From Vanessa cardui (lineage: Eukaryota > Arthropoda > Insecta > Lepidoptera > Nymphalidae), in NCBI RefSeq assembly GCF_905220365.1, contig NC_061137.1, positions 13,668,001-13,732,000 of the forward strand: 64,000 nt of DNA. Direction: 5' to 3'. A model generated the notes under the pieces. That model had not been told where the DNA came from, did not search any database, and was given only the letters and a program-made list of their open reading frames with translations. The position numbers were made by a program, and so were the translations under genes. How positions within the stretch are numbered: position 1 is the first letter of the stretch; each line of letters starts with the position of its first letter. Below are positions 1-11,450 of this stretch, in pieces.

Positions 1-717
1 CAAATAAATTTTACCTCTTTGTGAGTGTTAGTATAGATATAGATTAATTACAAAATTTAACATATGTAAAATTCAAAAAACAGCCGTAATCAAACTACCT
101 GTGCTTGTTTCCTACAAGATAAAATTTAACAAAAAAGCAACAGATATGAAATCGTAGAACACAATCACAAAACAAACAGAACGATCTTCTCACGTGTATT
201 TTTTGTCACTATTTGTGTTATGATTGACACCTAACACAGGAAAAGTGCGCAGGACATTGGATCTTGTGTAAACGTAATAAGAGCTAAAATAACAAAACGG
301 TATATACAGTTCATCTACTTTTTCGCAAGATTAATATTTCCTGTTCCAGAGACAAACTTAATATCAGAAGTCCAAATATTTAAAAAATATGTCAATGGCA
401 TATAATAGATAGGCGAATTGAGTGAAACCTCTTTTTGGTAATCGTGAAAGCGGATTTAGGTTAGGTTGTGACTAGATTCGAAATATGTCTGATTCTGGTT
501 CGATGAAGAGAATACTTTGAGAGGAGTCAACGACCAGCAGGCAGCAAGACGAGCTTGATGATATGACATGATACTACTATATCCCTTGATGGAGTTCTTA
601 AGCTTACTTGAGCTACCAATTTTGATTTGTGTGTATGCCACGTTGTTTGATTTGATGTGTCAAGTTACCAAGCAGTGATAAAACAGAAGACAATCAATTA
701 TTTTTTCTTCTCAACAC
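1..717. other. AT-rich sequence, no feature seen
   Basis: No ORF with coding character, no splice-flanked exon and no repeat that I recognise. Short ORFs here have AT-rich, unstructured translations. Confidence 0.5.
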
Positions 718-945
718 AGTAACAACCTGATAGTAAGACAACCCACTGCTGAACTAAACCTCTGTATTTGAGGAGTTGGTTTCAAAGCTAAGTTCACTTG
801 CTAATGCGCGTTGGTGATATCCTCATGTCTTTAGTATCTTCTTCAATGCCAAACCTATGAAGCAGCAGATCTTGTCTGGGTTTGAACCCACAATCTACGG
901 TTATGATTCATCGTTCTAACCTCTAGACTATCTCGGCGCTTAGAA
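718..945 (-). repeat. Degenerate tRNA-derived SINE (Metulj-like)
   Basis: Read on the minus strand, 866-945 is a tRNA-like head with a B-box-like GGGTTTGAACCC (plus-strand reading) and an A-box region. The other end, 718-790, matches the family 3' end (AACAACCTG, CCCACTGCTGAACTAA, TTTGAGGAG). The middle is strongly diverged. The family name is from memory and was not checked against a repeat library. Confidence 0.7.
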
Positions 946-1577
946 TCATAATAAACACTCCATTAAATTCTGACTGAATGAAATTTTCTTCTTATTGGTA
1001 ATGTTTCGAACAAGTCGTATTGAATTTTAGTATTGAGCATGTCGTGCGAGGCTGCGTCGTAAAGTCAATTTGATAAAAGGACATGTTACGCTGGCTCGTC
1101 TGGTATGTGAGGTGAGTGACCTCGATGCAATGGCCAATATCGAGCAGTTTTGTGGAAGACCGAATCCAATATAACGGTGATTATGAAATTGATAAGTGAA
1201 TGTCACTTCGGTCATATTGCGGTTTTTATTGATCTTCACTAGCTGATCCACGAGACTTTACCCGAGTGGGTTGCATTATATATATATTTTTATTTAATTT
1301 TATTGCCATATGCTTAATGATCCATTTTATTCAAAAGGTGTTCTTTGACCTCAGTCAGTGTCACGATGTGCCGAGTGTCGCGATATCATAGTAATGCGGC
1401 GTAGTATAAACCACTTGATACACAGACAATACATCAACAACCAAGAAATCTAAAATATTAGGCCCATTCTTCGAACCGTATTCCTATATGCAAATAATTA
1501 CTTGCTAAGATTATTGCAATTTTAATAAAGAGTAATATTGGAAGTATACTAAACTAAAACACAACTAAACTAAACTG
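946..1577. other. AT-rich sequence, no feature seen
   Basis: No supported gene or recognised repeat. A 74-codon minus-strand ORF at 1027-1251 has no recognisable domain and no splice support. Confidence 0.4.
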
Positions 1578-1697
1578 CTAAATCGCTTTAAAGCGATAAG
1601 ACCGCCGGTTGTACCATCTATTTTTTATTTGTTCTTACTATAAGACTAATCTGTTTAATTTGTGGTGTACAATAAAGTATTCAATCAATCAATCAAA
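1578..1697 (+). mobile_element. LINE 3'-terminal fragment with CAAT-type tail
   Basis: The segment runs from an ATCGCTTTAAAGCGATAAG box to GTGTACAATAAAG and ends in tandem ATCA units. This layout is that of a 3' untranslated end of an insect non-LTR retrotransposon with a simple-repeat tail. It is 5'-truncated, with no coding sequence retained. The clade is not resolved. Confidence 0.5.
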
Positions 1698-2357
1698 CTG
1701 AAAAACTTTATCGATTAATGAATATTTTAGTTAAATATATTAATCGAAACCCACTTTGTAAAGTTAATATATGTATTTTGACCGTATCTATTAAATTCGT
1801 GACACTTCATAAAAACTTGGAATTCATTTATAGATCTGAACATTTTTTTACAACGAATTAACGACAATTGAACGTAAATTTCATATATTTTATGCCCTTT
1901 TAGTTTTTATTTTATTAGGTCGTTCTGTAGTATCGAAATGTAGTATGTCCTGTAATTGGATTTACATTTTTTTAATTTAATTAAGCTTAGGCCAGTGCAC
2001 AATAAATATTTAGTAAAAACATCTCAACTCCAACTAGTAAATACAGTGAGTATGGTATATAGAATAGATGTAGTAAAATATTATATACCTATATTATTCT
2101 TGTGTTTTATTATATATTTATAGTTTATATGATTGCTGATTAAAACATCCGAATTAAAATACGTTTAATATATTTATAATAAATAAGTTAGGGTATCTTT
2201 TGTTAGGGTGTTCAGACCATTACATCCTGTTGTCGAATGCACAAACGTACTGATTAATCCGATGTGAACCCGTGACCTTCGTAAATAGAAACGATTCATA
2301 GAATTACCAACTTCAATACTTAAAGATTAAATAACATAAAATAGTTTCTCAATCTCG
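1698..2357. other. AT-rich sequence, no feature seen
   Basis: Anonymous AT-rich DNA with no supported feature. Confidence 0.4.
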
Positions 2358-2546
2358 ATGGTCATTCTCAAACATTTTAAGGAATATAAGAAACGTGACG
2401 AATTGGATAAAAAACTGAAAAACATTAAAGAGATCGCGCGGCCGACGCGAAGTCTGATGAAACGAGCGATCGGCTTAAAAAAGGGCTCCTGGCATAACTC
2501 ATCGGCCGTCCATCCGGCACTGCTTGTTCACGATCGTCAAAGGTGA
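2358..2546 (+). CDS. Candidate exon or small ORF, 62 codons, unknown
   Basis: This ORF stands out because 2430-2540 is much richer in G and C than its surroundings, with codons such as GCG, GCC and CGC. The translation is basic and amphipathic (Lys/Arg-rich, with KNIKEIARPTRSLMKR) and has no signal peptide or membrane segment. The ATG sits in a fair context (CTCGATGG). The frame ends at a TGA that overlaps a good 5' splice site (AAG/GTGAAA at 2543), so the ORF may be an exon continuing elsewhere. I found no partner exon and recognise no family. It could also be chance or the remains of a mobile element. Confidence 0.25.
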   Translation: MVILKHFKEYKKRDELDKKLKNIKEIARPTRSLMKRAIGLKKGSWHNSSAVHPALLVHDRQR

Positions 2547-2680
2547 AACTGCTTATCAAGATCAAAATTAATTTCATTTCAAGTGCCTAATTGCTTATGA
2601 AACAAAAGTGTTTTTACAAGACTCAGGAATATAGATTATTATAAAAGATTGTATAATTGAACATGAATTGAAATTTTTTT

Positions 2681-2836
2681 TAAATGTTGAAAAAGAGTAA
2701 CCACTGAGTTTCTTGCCGGTTCTTCTCGGTAGAATCTACTTTCCGAACCTGTGGTAGCTTCACTTAATTGTTATATGACGATTCAAAAGTGCTTGTAAAA
2801 GCCCACTTGAATAAAGTATATTTTGATTTTTTTGAA
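2681..2836 (+). mobile_element. LINE 3'-end fragment (CCGGTTC family)
   Basis: This belongs to a family present at least five times in the window. Its marks are TTTCTTGCCGGTTCTTCTCG, then TCTACTTTCCGAACC, then AAAGTGCTTGTAAAAGCCCA, then TTGAATAAAGT and a T-rich tail. The copy near 51.7 kb is joined to a decayed ORF2 C-terminus, which shows that the family is the 3' end of a non-LTR retrotransposon. Confidence 0.75.
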
Positions 2837-4082
2837 ATAAGGAATTGAGATTTGTAAAAATGTTTTTTTTTTGCTAGTAAATTTTTCGCAAAGGTTGTAG
2901 GTATAGTCTATACGTATGTGCTGTCAGATTTAACATTAGAAGTCAAAACGTGTTATACAATAGACAACTAAAGTTTTCTCGTTTTACCAATAATTGCGGC
3001 AGAGTCTGCACTTGGGTGCCCTATTTTGTTGACAATTTATTAAAATAATTGTGATCTATTATAAAAGTAGGTATTATCAAAATCGTAGCGCAGACAGACC
3101 TCGGGGCTCAGATAGTCTGTATACGTCACAGCAAAGTTATTTATTCCTTCATTACAATGCCTAGAACTGCTAGCCAGCGAAATTTAGGGCTCGTGTTCGA
3201 CAGTAATGCTGTTGACTTTTGCAACAGTCCTCTGATTTAGTGTCGAGACAATGAACGGGTTTAGTAAACGGAATTGTTGTGAGCTCCACTTCGCTCGCGG
3301 CGACCACTCGGTGATCGGGTGTTAGGAATAGGTTCTCCCACTTACATTATTGACAAGGAAGTTTTAACTTTGTTACTTGAGCCTTACTAAACAATCGCGC
3401 GGAGCTGCAACGGTTGAAAGCATCTTCGTTGTTTGATGTTTGATTAGGTTCGTAAAAGCACAGCTATGAATGATAAGCTACACCAAGTAAATAACTCAGT
3501 AGTTTATCTATTCCCCTGATGAAAGAATTGCTTAAGTAATTCCGGTTGTAAGTCAACCGATACGAATCTTTTTTACAACTAATATCAATTTTTTTTTTAT
3601 ATATAAAATATTTTTTTTCGTGAATGAATAAAGACCGCCTTTAAAAAATCGCTTGATTGTACGCTTGAATTAAAAATAACGAGTTCCAGTGTTAATGAAA
3701 TCGAGCCGAGACCACCTCGGAGCCTTACTAAGCCCGACGCAAATATAATGATCAAATTTACTTTGCATACAAAATGTTATACCCAATAGCAAATACAAAA
3801 GAACCACCCATATATACGGACGAGTCTAGAACTTCCTCATGTGTCGAAGTTATTTGTTTTTGTACGAATAATCTAAATCAAGTAGCTGGCTGCGCTCTGC
3901 TTATAAAGTTATAGTAAGTATAAAAAATGTATCTATGTGAATAAAACCTATATATATATTTTGTTTTGATGTTAGCCAACACTCTTTAGGCAAAATTTAG
4001 TTTAAGTTTTCAAAATTTAATCTAATTAGGTTTAGGCAAAATTCTGATTTGGAATTGAAAATATATTTTTAATTTCATTTTA
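2837..4082. other. AT-rich sequence, no feature seen
   Basis: No gene or recognised repeat. Short poly-T tracts lie near 3580-3620. Confidence 0.4.
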
Positions 4083-4090
4083 TATATATC

Positions 4091-4893
4091 AGATGATTGC
4101 GGGTTCAAACCCAGGCAAGCGCCGCTAACACCCGCCTGCCACGCGTGTGGTGCGCCTGTGGACACGGCGTGTCACACCCTGATGGAGTGTGCCGCTTGGG
4201 GGCCTCAGAGGCATTCCCTGGTGGCGATAATCGGCGGAGAACTTTCGCTGCCGAACGTTATAACCGCCATGATAGGCAGCGAGAGGTGCTGGAACGAGAT
4301 GGCGTCTTTCTGCGAAAGTGTAATGTCGCAGAAAGAGGCTGCGGAGCGAGCGCGTGAGGAGAGTGCCGCCGCGGATTCGCTTCGACGAAGAAGACCGGGG
4401 AGAAGACAGCAGCGCTATGCGCAGCTTCTTCTCCAGCTGGAACGTCGCCGGGAGTAGAGATGTTCTCTGTACCCCGGGAACTCCTCTAGCTTGGAAGCTC
4501 ATGGTGGGCCAACCGTCGGGACGTCACGGTAGAATGCGTAAGCGATCCCGTGATGCCCCCCCTAGAGACGGAGTGGGTACCGCTGGTTTTTTAGTGGGTA
4601 TTCCGGTGTCTTCAGCGCTGGCGAGCCCCACATACCCCCCCACAATACAACATCATGTGGGGGAAACGCGTAATGCGTTTTTCCAGCGATAAAAAAAAAA
4701 CAAAAAAAGGCAAGCGCCGCTGATTCATGTGAGGAAACCTGCATGTGACAAATTTAATAGAAATTCTGCCACATGTGTATTCCACCAACCGGCATTGGAA
4801 CAGCGTGTGGAATATGTTCCTAACCTTCTCCTCAAAGGCAGAGGAGGCCTTAGCCCAACAGTGTGAAATTAACAGGTTGTTGTTGTTGTATAT
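4091..4893 (+). repeat. SINE copy (Metulj-like) split by a LINE insertion
   Basis: The left piece, 4091-4126, holds the tRNA-like B-box region (GGGTTCAAACCCAGGCAAGC). The right piece, about 4722-4893, continues with GATTCATGTG, GAGGAAACCTGCATGTG, the CATTGGAACAGCGTG block and GGAGGCCTTAGCCCAACAG, and ends in a TTG-repeat tail. The two halves are contiguous in other copies of the family. Here they are separated by the LINE at 4127-4707, so the SINE is the older insertion. Confidence 0.85.
4127..4707 (+). mobile_element. 5'-truncated R1-clade-like LINE inserted in a SINE
   Basis: The insert is 581 bp and ends in an A-rich tail (ten A, C, seven A). It is flanked by a target duplication, AGGCAAGCGCCGCT, at 4113-4126 and 4708-4721, the first base being ambiguous with the tail. 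From 4128 to 4457 one open frame encodes the C-terminal 109 residues of an ORF2-type protein. These include a C-x2-C-x8-H-x4-C knuckle (CHACGAPVDTACHTLMEC) and a basic, coiled-coil-like end. A 3' UTR of about 230 bp follows. The knuckle and C-terminal style fit R1/I-group elements. Nearly all of the element is missing, as expected from target-primed reverse transcription that stopped early. Confidence 0.85.
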
Positions 4894-5872
4894 ATATATT
4901 AATCAGTCTATTAATTGAGAAATGTTAGATAGTTAAACATTAATTAATTAACGCCAAAAGAAGCGGGCGCCTGATAATAAGCTGTTAAAAAACGAATATC
5001 TCTGTATATTATGTTAATTCCAATCGGATAACGCGTCTTCACTAATAATAATATGAGCCACAACAAGCACGAAGGTACTTCCTCGGCTATTAACTTCGCG
5101 GTTAGTGGAGTGGCAACTGGTAGAGACGTAATCACTATTGTGATCTTAATGAAGTCAGAATAAAAACTTTTTATAGAGCATTATATTACAATAAGGAAAT
5201 ACCTTATTAAGAAACATTACTTCATTCCTAATTTGAGTGTTCCCAAATTGGCACGACATATAAATAGAAAGATTAATTTCTTAACATACACATACGAGTA
5301 TACAGAGTTTCTCAGGATACCTGTGCAGAGGTCTGGGGACACCAATACCTTTCGATTCGACCGCCATGTTGTTTTATGTATGTTCCGCGATTTTTTGAAG
5401 ATTTCGAGATATGAGCGGTTTTGATATATTTTCGCTTTTTTCCATATTTCGACGGTTTTAGCTATTTGAGATTATCTTTGCTTGTTTTATGGCTAGTATG
5501 TGTGTGTATCCTTAAAAACATTAAATAGTAAAATACTTACTACTACTAGTAGATGTATATAGAAAAGAATTTCACTTCAAGTATTTCAAATATTACACAT
5601 TCTGCCCATTTAAAGTGCAGTCAAAAGTCGAGTGTTTAGAACGATGTTTGCATATTAATTCACGGGACCACCCGGTTAGATGCTTGACCTTCGGCGCGGG
5701 TCGCCGTGGAGGTGCTGCGCCGGCACATTGTCATGTTAATGGACGCCTCTGTTACGCTTTGTTGAGAAAGCATTCCGTCAACACGTGTGTATACACCTCG
5801 TCTCATTCTTGGTTTAAGGAACTATAACAATAATGTCCCTACCATGGCACATATCAAAGTATAACAACTCAC
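4894..5872. other. AT-rich sequence with a small GC-rich patch
   Basis: No supported gene. A GC-rich patch at 5680-5745 lies in a 70-codon open frame (5615-5827) that lacks an ATG start, splice support or a known domain. I cannot assign it. Confidence 0.4.
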
Positions 5873-5880
5873 CTTATTGC

Positions 5881-6097
5881 CAGTGGTGTAGCTATCGTAG
5901 GGCAGGTGGTGCAGTTCACCAGCGCCCCGGAGTTCAGGGAGCTTCTGTAGCTAGAAAATCACGTTCATCAAGATTTCCTATTTGGTATCTATAATTTTAA
6001 AGGGTAATTATTAGTTAAAGAGGGATGGGAAAGAAGGGGTGAGGGTCCGATTCTTTTTCTATGCACCGGGACCCTTCCTCACCTAACTACGTCACTG
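5881..6097. mobile_element. hAT-type non-autonomous element (MITE), 217 bp
   Basis: The ends are imperfect inverted repeats: CAGTGGTGTAGCTA on the left, and CAGTGACGTAGTTA when the right end is read inward. A perfect 8-bp direct repeat, CTTATTGC, flanks it at 5873-5880 and 6098-6105. Ends starting CAGTG with 8-bp duplications are diagnostic of the hAT superfamily. The element has no coding capacity. It sits in an older repeat that continues at 6106-6190. Confidence 0.85.
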
Positions 6098-6105
6098 CTT
6101 ATTGC

Positions 6106-6190
6106 ATCCACTAGTGACAGGAGGGCTAGTTCGTTCCTGCCCATAGGATCGGAATTACGATTTAACGGGGAAATGCTGATAGCATTCCAC
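6106..6190 (-). repeat. Fragment of dispersed repeat shared with 59.2 kb
   Basis: The reverse complement of this stretch matches about 59195-59280. Shared blocks include GAATGCTANCAGCATTTCC, TAATTCCGATCCT and CTCCTGTCAC. The family is unknown. The hAT element at 5881-6097 lies at its edge. Confidence 0.6.
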
Positions 6191-6270
6191 GCGGTCAAGA
6201 TTTATACAGTAACTATTTTTAACTCATATTTGTATATATTTAAGCATTTGTTATCAATTCTCATGTTAAT

Positions 6271-6420
6271 AAATCAAATCGAGTAGGCTTTTACAAACAC
6301 TTTTGAATCGTCATTTTACTATTAAGTGAAGCTACCACCGGTTCGGAAAGTAGATTCTACTGAGAAGAACCGGCAAGAAACTCAGTAGTTACTCTTTTTT
6401 AGCATTTAAAAATACAAAGT
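6271..6420 (-). mobile_element. LINE 3'-end fragment (CCGGTTC family)
   Basis: Same family as 2681-2836, inverted. Contains TAGGCTTTTACAAACACTTT, GAAGCTACCACCGGTTCGG and AACCGGCAAGAAACTCAGTA. Confidence 0.75.
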
Positions 6421-7104
6421 CATGTTAGTTAAATACAATTATTTAAATTAATATATTTACCACCAATCATGAACTGCTTCATTCTATATATTTTTGCATC
6501 GTTTAATGAAATGGTAGACTGTACGGTCACATACCACTGTTGAAAAATTTAGATTCTGACGATACACTGTAGTATTATTTGAACTGTATAATATATTATT
6601 TACTCTCCTCTATTGTATTTGTTATTTACATAAGCTCTTGTAATAATTCTCTGTTATTATGCTCGTATTTTTTATTATCACTATTTAGATTATAAATAAT
6701 TTCAGCTTTAATGTTATTGAATATCTTAAATATAATCTCTTTTGTTCAAAACTTTTTTGATGTAAACATAATTTTTCTTCAACGCAATAACGAAACTGAT
6801 CTTATTAGTCTATCTTTACTTAGGTGGTATATCTGAATAATGGAACATTTTTTGTTTGAATACCTCGGACCAAGGAATTCGCCTTTTATGTTCAGTTGAG
6901 TTATGCTTCAATACTCGACGTAGAACTCGGTCGTAAACCAGAAAGTGATAAATATATAACAATAAACATCATATATATTTATGACATTTATACGAAACCT
7001 CAAGTTAATGCTCGTGCCCTATCTAGGTACCAGTCACTTTACTGAGCCGTCAAACATCAAAACCATGCTGTGTTATGACAGACACAGGGATTTAACGCAT
7101 ACAA
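6421..7104. other. AT-rich sequence, no feature seen
   Basis: No supported gene or repeat. Confidence 0.4.
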
Positions 7105-7335
7105 GAATTTACTTGGTGGTCAGTCTGGGTAGATACCACTCATTTACTACAGTCATGATTTGAAGGTTTAGTAGGCCAGTGTATCTAAAAACATGAGGGA
7201 CATTACATCTTATCTACCAATTTGGGTGCATTAGTGATATAGGGAACGATTAATATTTCTTGCAGCGTTAATGGGCGGTGGTGATCACTTACCATCAGGT
7301 GGTCCATTTGCCCGTCCAAAAAAACACTACCTCCT
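7105..7335 (+). repeat. Dispersed lepidopteran repeat (ACCATCAGGTGG family)
   Basis: The right end has GGCGGTGGTGATCACTTACC, then ATCAGGTGGTCCATTTGCCC, then GTCC and an A-rich tail. The same family appears inverted at 14850-15150 and 16035-16290. The class is not resolved; a LINE 3' region is plausible. Confidence 0.65.
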
Positions 7336-9410
7336 ATATTTGGCAGCGCATTAACGGTACAAGAAGTAATGGATAAACTTTCGTTTCGCCCATACTTCCG
7401 ATCGATCTTTTGGTATACTTATGAGTTTCGACATAATTATGGGTTTCACGCTGATAACGGATATGATAATCGAGATTCACGAATATTTTATTTTCAAGGT
7501 CAAATCTAGAAAAATATAACTTTTATTTTTCCCATTTATTGAACTATTAACTATATTATTTATCTTAAAGAAAAATGTGTTCTAGTTAGTTGTCTTTTTA
7601 CATAAAATATTTTAATTTTTGTAGAGTTAGGTTACATCCCTGAACAGTAAATACATCTGGAATGATTACAACATACCATCAGAGGAAACAAAGCTGAACC
7701 TCTATCTTTAATTAATGCTGTTGGAATCTGGTCGTGTATTGTTAAGTTAGTTGAAGAGCAAACAAACAGGAAGTCTATATGGTCGTATATCTTCTGAACA
7801 AAAGTAAATAGACAACATAATAAAGTTATAATGTCATCCAGTCGTTTCAACGCGTTACGCTACTTTCAAATTTGACTTATTGAACGGTTTTGAGTCGCTT
7901 AGTACGTTTACATTTGTATTTTAGTTAACCAAGAATGTTGTCATAAAATTGCATAAAAAAGTAAAAAAACTACAAGCAAACGTTTAAATGATATCTAATG
8001 TTGTAAGTTTCGGGTTCAACGCACCGTTATTAAAACTATATAATTTAAATTTCGCTTCGATTACGGTACACGTCACAAATACACGTTTTAAATGTCAACA
8101 CTCGATATTGCAGCTTATTGGAATCGGCGACACATTCCGTTTGAGTTACATTCGCTTGCAAGAAAGATATTACAAGAGGATTCCTTTTCTATGACTTACC
8201 GCCATATAGTTTCTAATGACCCTCTTGAGAATTTGCAGTTGAATTGTTTCACACCATAGGCGTTAGTTAAGTTGCTAAGCGACGCCGGTATTGTCATCGG
8301 CTTCTACAAGAATTAGTTATTGAAGAGTGATGGCTTTATCCCAGTCTATCTCAAACCACACTGCGTTTGATTATGAATTCGAAATAATATAATTGTACAC
8401 GTAATTAATGTAGCTTACAGTTACTAGATGGCGTTATGTCAAATTATAGATATAACTATATCGCGATAGCAAGGTTCGCAAACTACTCTATATAATTAAA
8501 AATTTGATTAAACATGGTTATCGTGAAGCATCCTTAGCAAGAGTGATCTAAGTAAAGTGTTATAATAATGAACAGTTTCTTGTGAAACAAAAAATAGACT
8601 TGCTAGCTAATTTTTCATCATGATTTTGTTTGATCTGCTCTCCTTAGCCATTTCATGATTAAATATGATTACGGGCGGTTTTTTCCGTTTTTGTGATCTG
8701 ATATACCGGAAACGGGGATTTTTTTATGTTACAACAGTAGGTACGTGGTAATTGCTCACAGATATTGACACCGTAACGAGTATGAGCTTCTTTCAACGCT
8801 AATGCGCCGCCAACGTTGGATCTGGTGTCGCTTTTGCCTGTAAGAACGCTCGCTCATTCTTAAAGCCACAAATAAAGAATCCAAAGCGTCTCTAATAAAG
8901 TAAGTAGAACAGATAACAAACGCACCAAAATATCTCTTTGGAAAGAGCCAGAAATTACTGGTTACTAAGTACAAAGTAATGATCCGCAGCCCATACTTAG
9001 CAAGCTATCTTTAATGCTGACGCAAATACATACATAGTTTTTATACGATCGGATTGCGCTATTAACATGTCAGCGTCGAAGAGAGGAAATTAGTTTAGAC
9101 AAGTTACGTCGGAAGTTCAAAAAAGTGTTTGTTATAAACCGGTGCGGGAGGAAGCAGTTAATGGAATAATGAGACACTCGATACAAGTTGTTTCTATGGA
9201 AGGGAAGTCAGAAACTCGATCTGACCAAACACTGGGGAGCACTCGAACGGCGTACAAATTAATTATGTTCTAAGCTACTTTTTTATCTGTAGGTAATTAA
9301 GTAAATCATTTAAAAAATGTTCGGAGTTTTAAGATGAAACAAAACTATCAACCGGCCCCCGTTTGCATAGAGACAATAACTAATACCAAAATATCCTTCA
9401 GAATTTGTCT
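7336..9410. other. AT-rich sequence, no supported gene
   Basis: About 2 kb with only short open frames. The longest (7632-7850 minus, 7988-8194 plus, 8756-8974 minus) have no domain, signal peptide or splice support. Confidence 0.4.
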
Positions 9411-9414
9411 AGTT

Positions 9415-9615
9415 ACGACATCACATCAGAAACCACGAAAATTATTATCAGTGTTATCGTTTATTATATTGTCTATGTAATATACAAAAACCTTCCTTTC
9501 GAATCAATCTATTTATTAAAAAACTGCATCAAAATCCTCTATCATACGTAGAATCTAAGCAAATATAAGGGTAAACGACTTAGTTTTATACTATGTAATG
9601 ATGATAATTAGTACA
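9415..9615 (+). mobile_element. RTE-like LINE 3'-end fragment
   Basis: Carries TATACAAAAACCTTCCTTTC, CTGCATCAAAATCC and GACTTAGTTTTATACTATGT. The inverse copy at 14035-14205 and the copy near 31.1-31.26 kb share the same order of blocks. The RTE assignment is from memory. Confidence 0.55.
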
Positions 9616-11112
9616 CAAATGATCCCAACTAATATTATGAGCCTTTAGGAAAGAGGAAATGTTCACAAGAGAGACATATTAGACGTAATATTTATTTGGT
9701 CTTTTGCGAAAACTTCGCCGTCCCGTTCAATTAGACTCTAGGTTATAAGGTTAACCCCGAGAGTGCGAGATTTGATCCCAAGATTAGAATCATAAAAAAG
9801 TGTGTCTCAGTACTTAAAGCGTATCTCACTCACATGACTATACATGATGTTCTATAATCTCTGTATTCGCATCATGAGAATATGTGATCAAGGGAACAGA
9901 TTAACTGTTGTGGCCAAAATTTGGTCTAAGGCCATTAAGTTATGTATACAAAGATTACGTTTCTTAAATCATTGGTTACATAAAATATAAATCTGTATAA
10001 TGGTACTTGCTAACATTTCCGTTTACATAAACGCTACCTATGTATTATGAATTCGGCAATTAAATTTGTCGTTTGGTCAGAGAACAGCGTATTTGGACAG
10101 GAAGCGGGCGCGTGAGGTCACTCGCACGAAAGTGAAAACAATAGAGTTTCAGTTTTATGTGAATTACGAGTGTTGTTGTCATACGAGTGTCACGCGTGGA
10201 CGTGATGACGTGATGACGTGCTATCATTGGATTTGTAAACTCTAGCCTTATAATTTTTGAATATTCAAATTTAGAATCTCGCAGCCTCGGTATAATGACG
10301 TGACATTTTTACAACATACTCGCACTGTGTTCTTTGAAATTAATATTATATTAATATTGAACCACATTTATTTTCTTTGTTTTATAATAAAAAAATACAA
10401 ATAATGCGCCCGCAACTTCCAGTGTCAGTGATGTTCCATCTGGTGAGCTGCTCGTACTTCAATAATGAAACAGGCTTCTTAATTTTCATTGCACATCGCT
10501 TAATGACTCAAGTCAAAGTAACATCGTCCATCTGCTAGATCACCAAGATCGACCTACTACTAAGCTGAAGTAGCCTGAATAAGATCATAGGGATATGAGT
10601 ACCAGGATTTACAGGAAACAAGTTCGATACAGATGAAGTCACGCGACACAGCTAGTAGATCATAAACTAAAGGATGTGGCACGAGAGTGTTATTTATTGG
10701 CAACATTCATTAAATACTTTCTGATATATTTATAAGATAAGCTTATTGTTGCGCCGTACACGTGTAATATACTACATAGTAAACTATTTTTATGAATTTA
10801 ACTTTGAGCTATTATAATACTAATTCAATACACACTAAGAGCCATTATTGTTTAAATATATTAGGCTACTATATCATTGATTTTAAATCAGAAAGGTATA
10901 ATTACAACTTGAAACATACAATTACTGTTATTTTGAATCAAATCAGACTTTTTACTAAAACGCACATTTATAACGAGTTGTGTAATTAAAGATGTAGAGG
11001 CAAACAGACTTCCGAACGAACGGTAGACGGTCGGTGTAAATTATGATCATTTTATGTCTAATATCCGGCTGTCCAGTAAAAACTATCAGGTCCGTGATCG
11101 AAAAATGTACGG
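9616..11112. other. AT-rich intergenic sequence
   Basis: No supported gene. Near 10198-10221 there is a short run of overlapping TGACGTG-type words (GTGATGACGTGATGACGTG), reported under findings. Confidence 0.4.
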
Positions 11113-11123
11113 TTATGTCAAAA

Positions 11124-11439
11124 AAGAGCTGAGATAGCCCAGTGGTTAGAACGCGTGCATCTTAACCGATGACTACGGGTTCAAACCCAGGCAAGCACCA
11201 CTATATATATGTGCTTAATTTGTGTTTATAACTCATCTCGTGCTCGGCGTTGAAGGAAAACATCGTGAGGAAACCTGCATGTGTCTAATTTCATCGAAAT
11301 TCTGCCACATGTGCATTCCACCAACCCGCATTGGAACAGCGTGGTGGAATATGTTCCAAACTCTCTCCTTAATGGCTGAGGAGGCCTTATCTCAGCAGTG
11401 AGAAATTTACAGGCTGTTACTTCTTATTTACTTTACTTT
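11124..11439 (+). repeat. Full-length tRNA-derived SINE with target duplication
   Basis: The tRNA-like head starts near 11126: A-box region TAGCCCAGTGGTTAGAACGC, then B-box GGGTTCAAACCC. It is followed by the family body (TGTGCTTAATTTGTG, GAGGAAACCTGCATGTG, CATTGGAACAGCGTGGTGGA) and the 3' end (AATTTACAGGCTGTTAC). An 11-bp direct repeat, TTATGTCAAAA, flanks it at 11113-11123 and 11440-11450, which fixes the insertion boundaries. Internal pol III A and B boxes are typical of such SINEs. It is not a functional tRNA gene. Confidence 0.9.
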
Positions 11440-11450
11440 TTATGTCAAAA

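Noticed and set aside
11126..11200. tRNA gene
   Set aside because: A- and B-box-like words belong to a SINE head with a family body and target duplication. No full cloverleaf can be drawn. The same applies to the other SINE heads.
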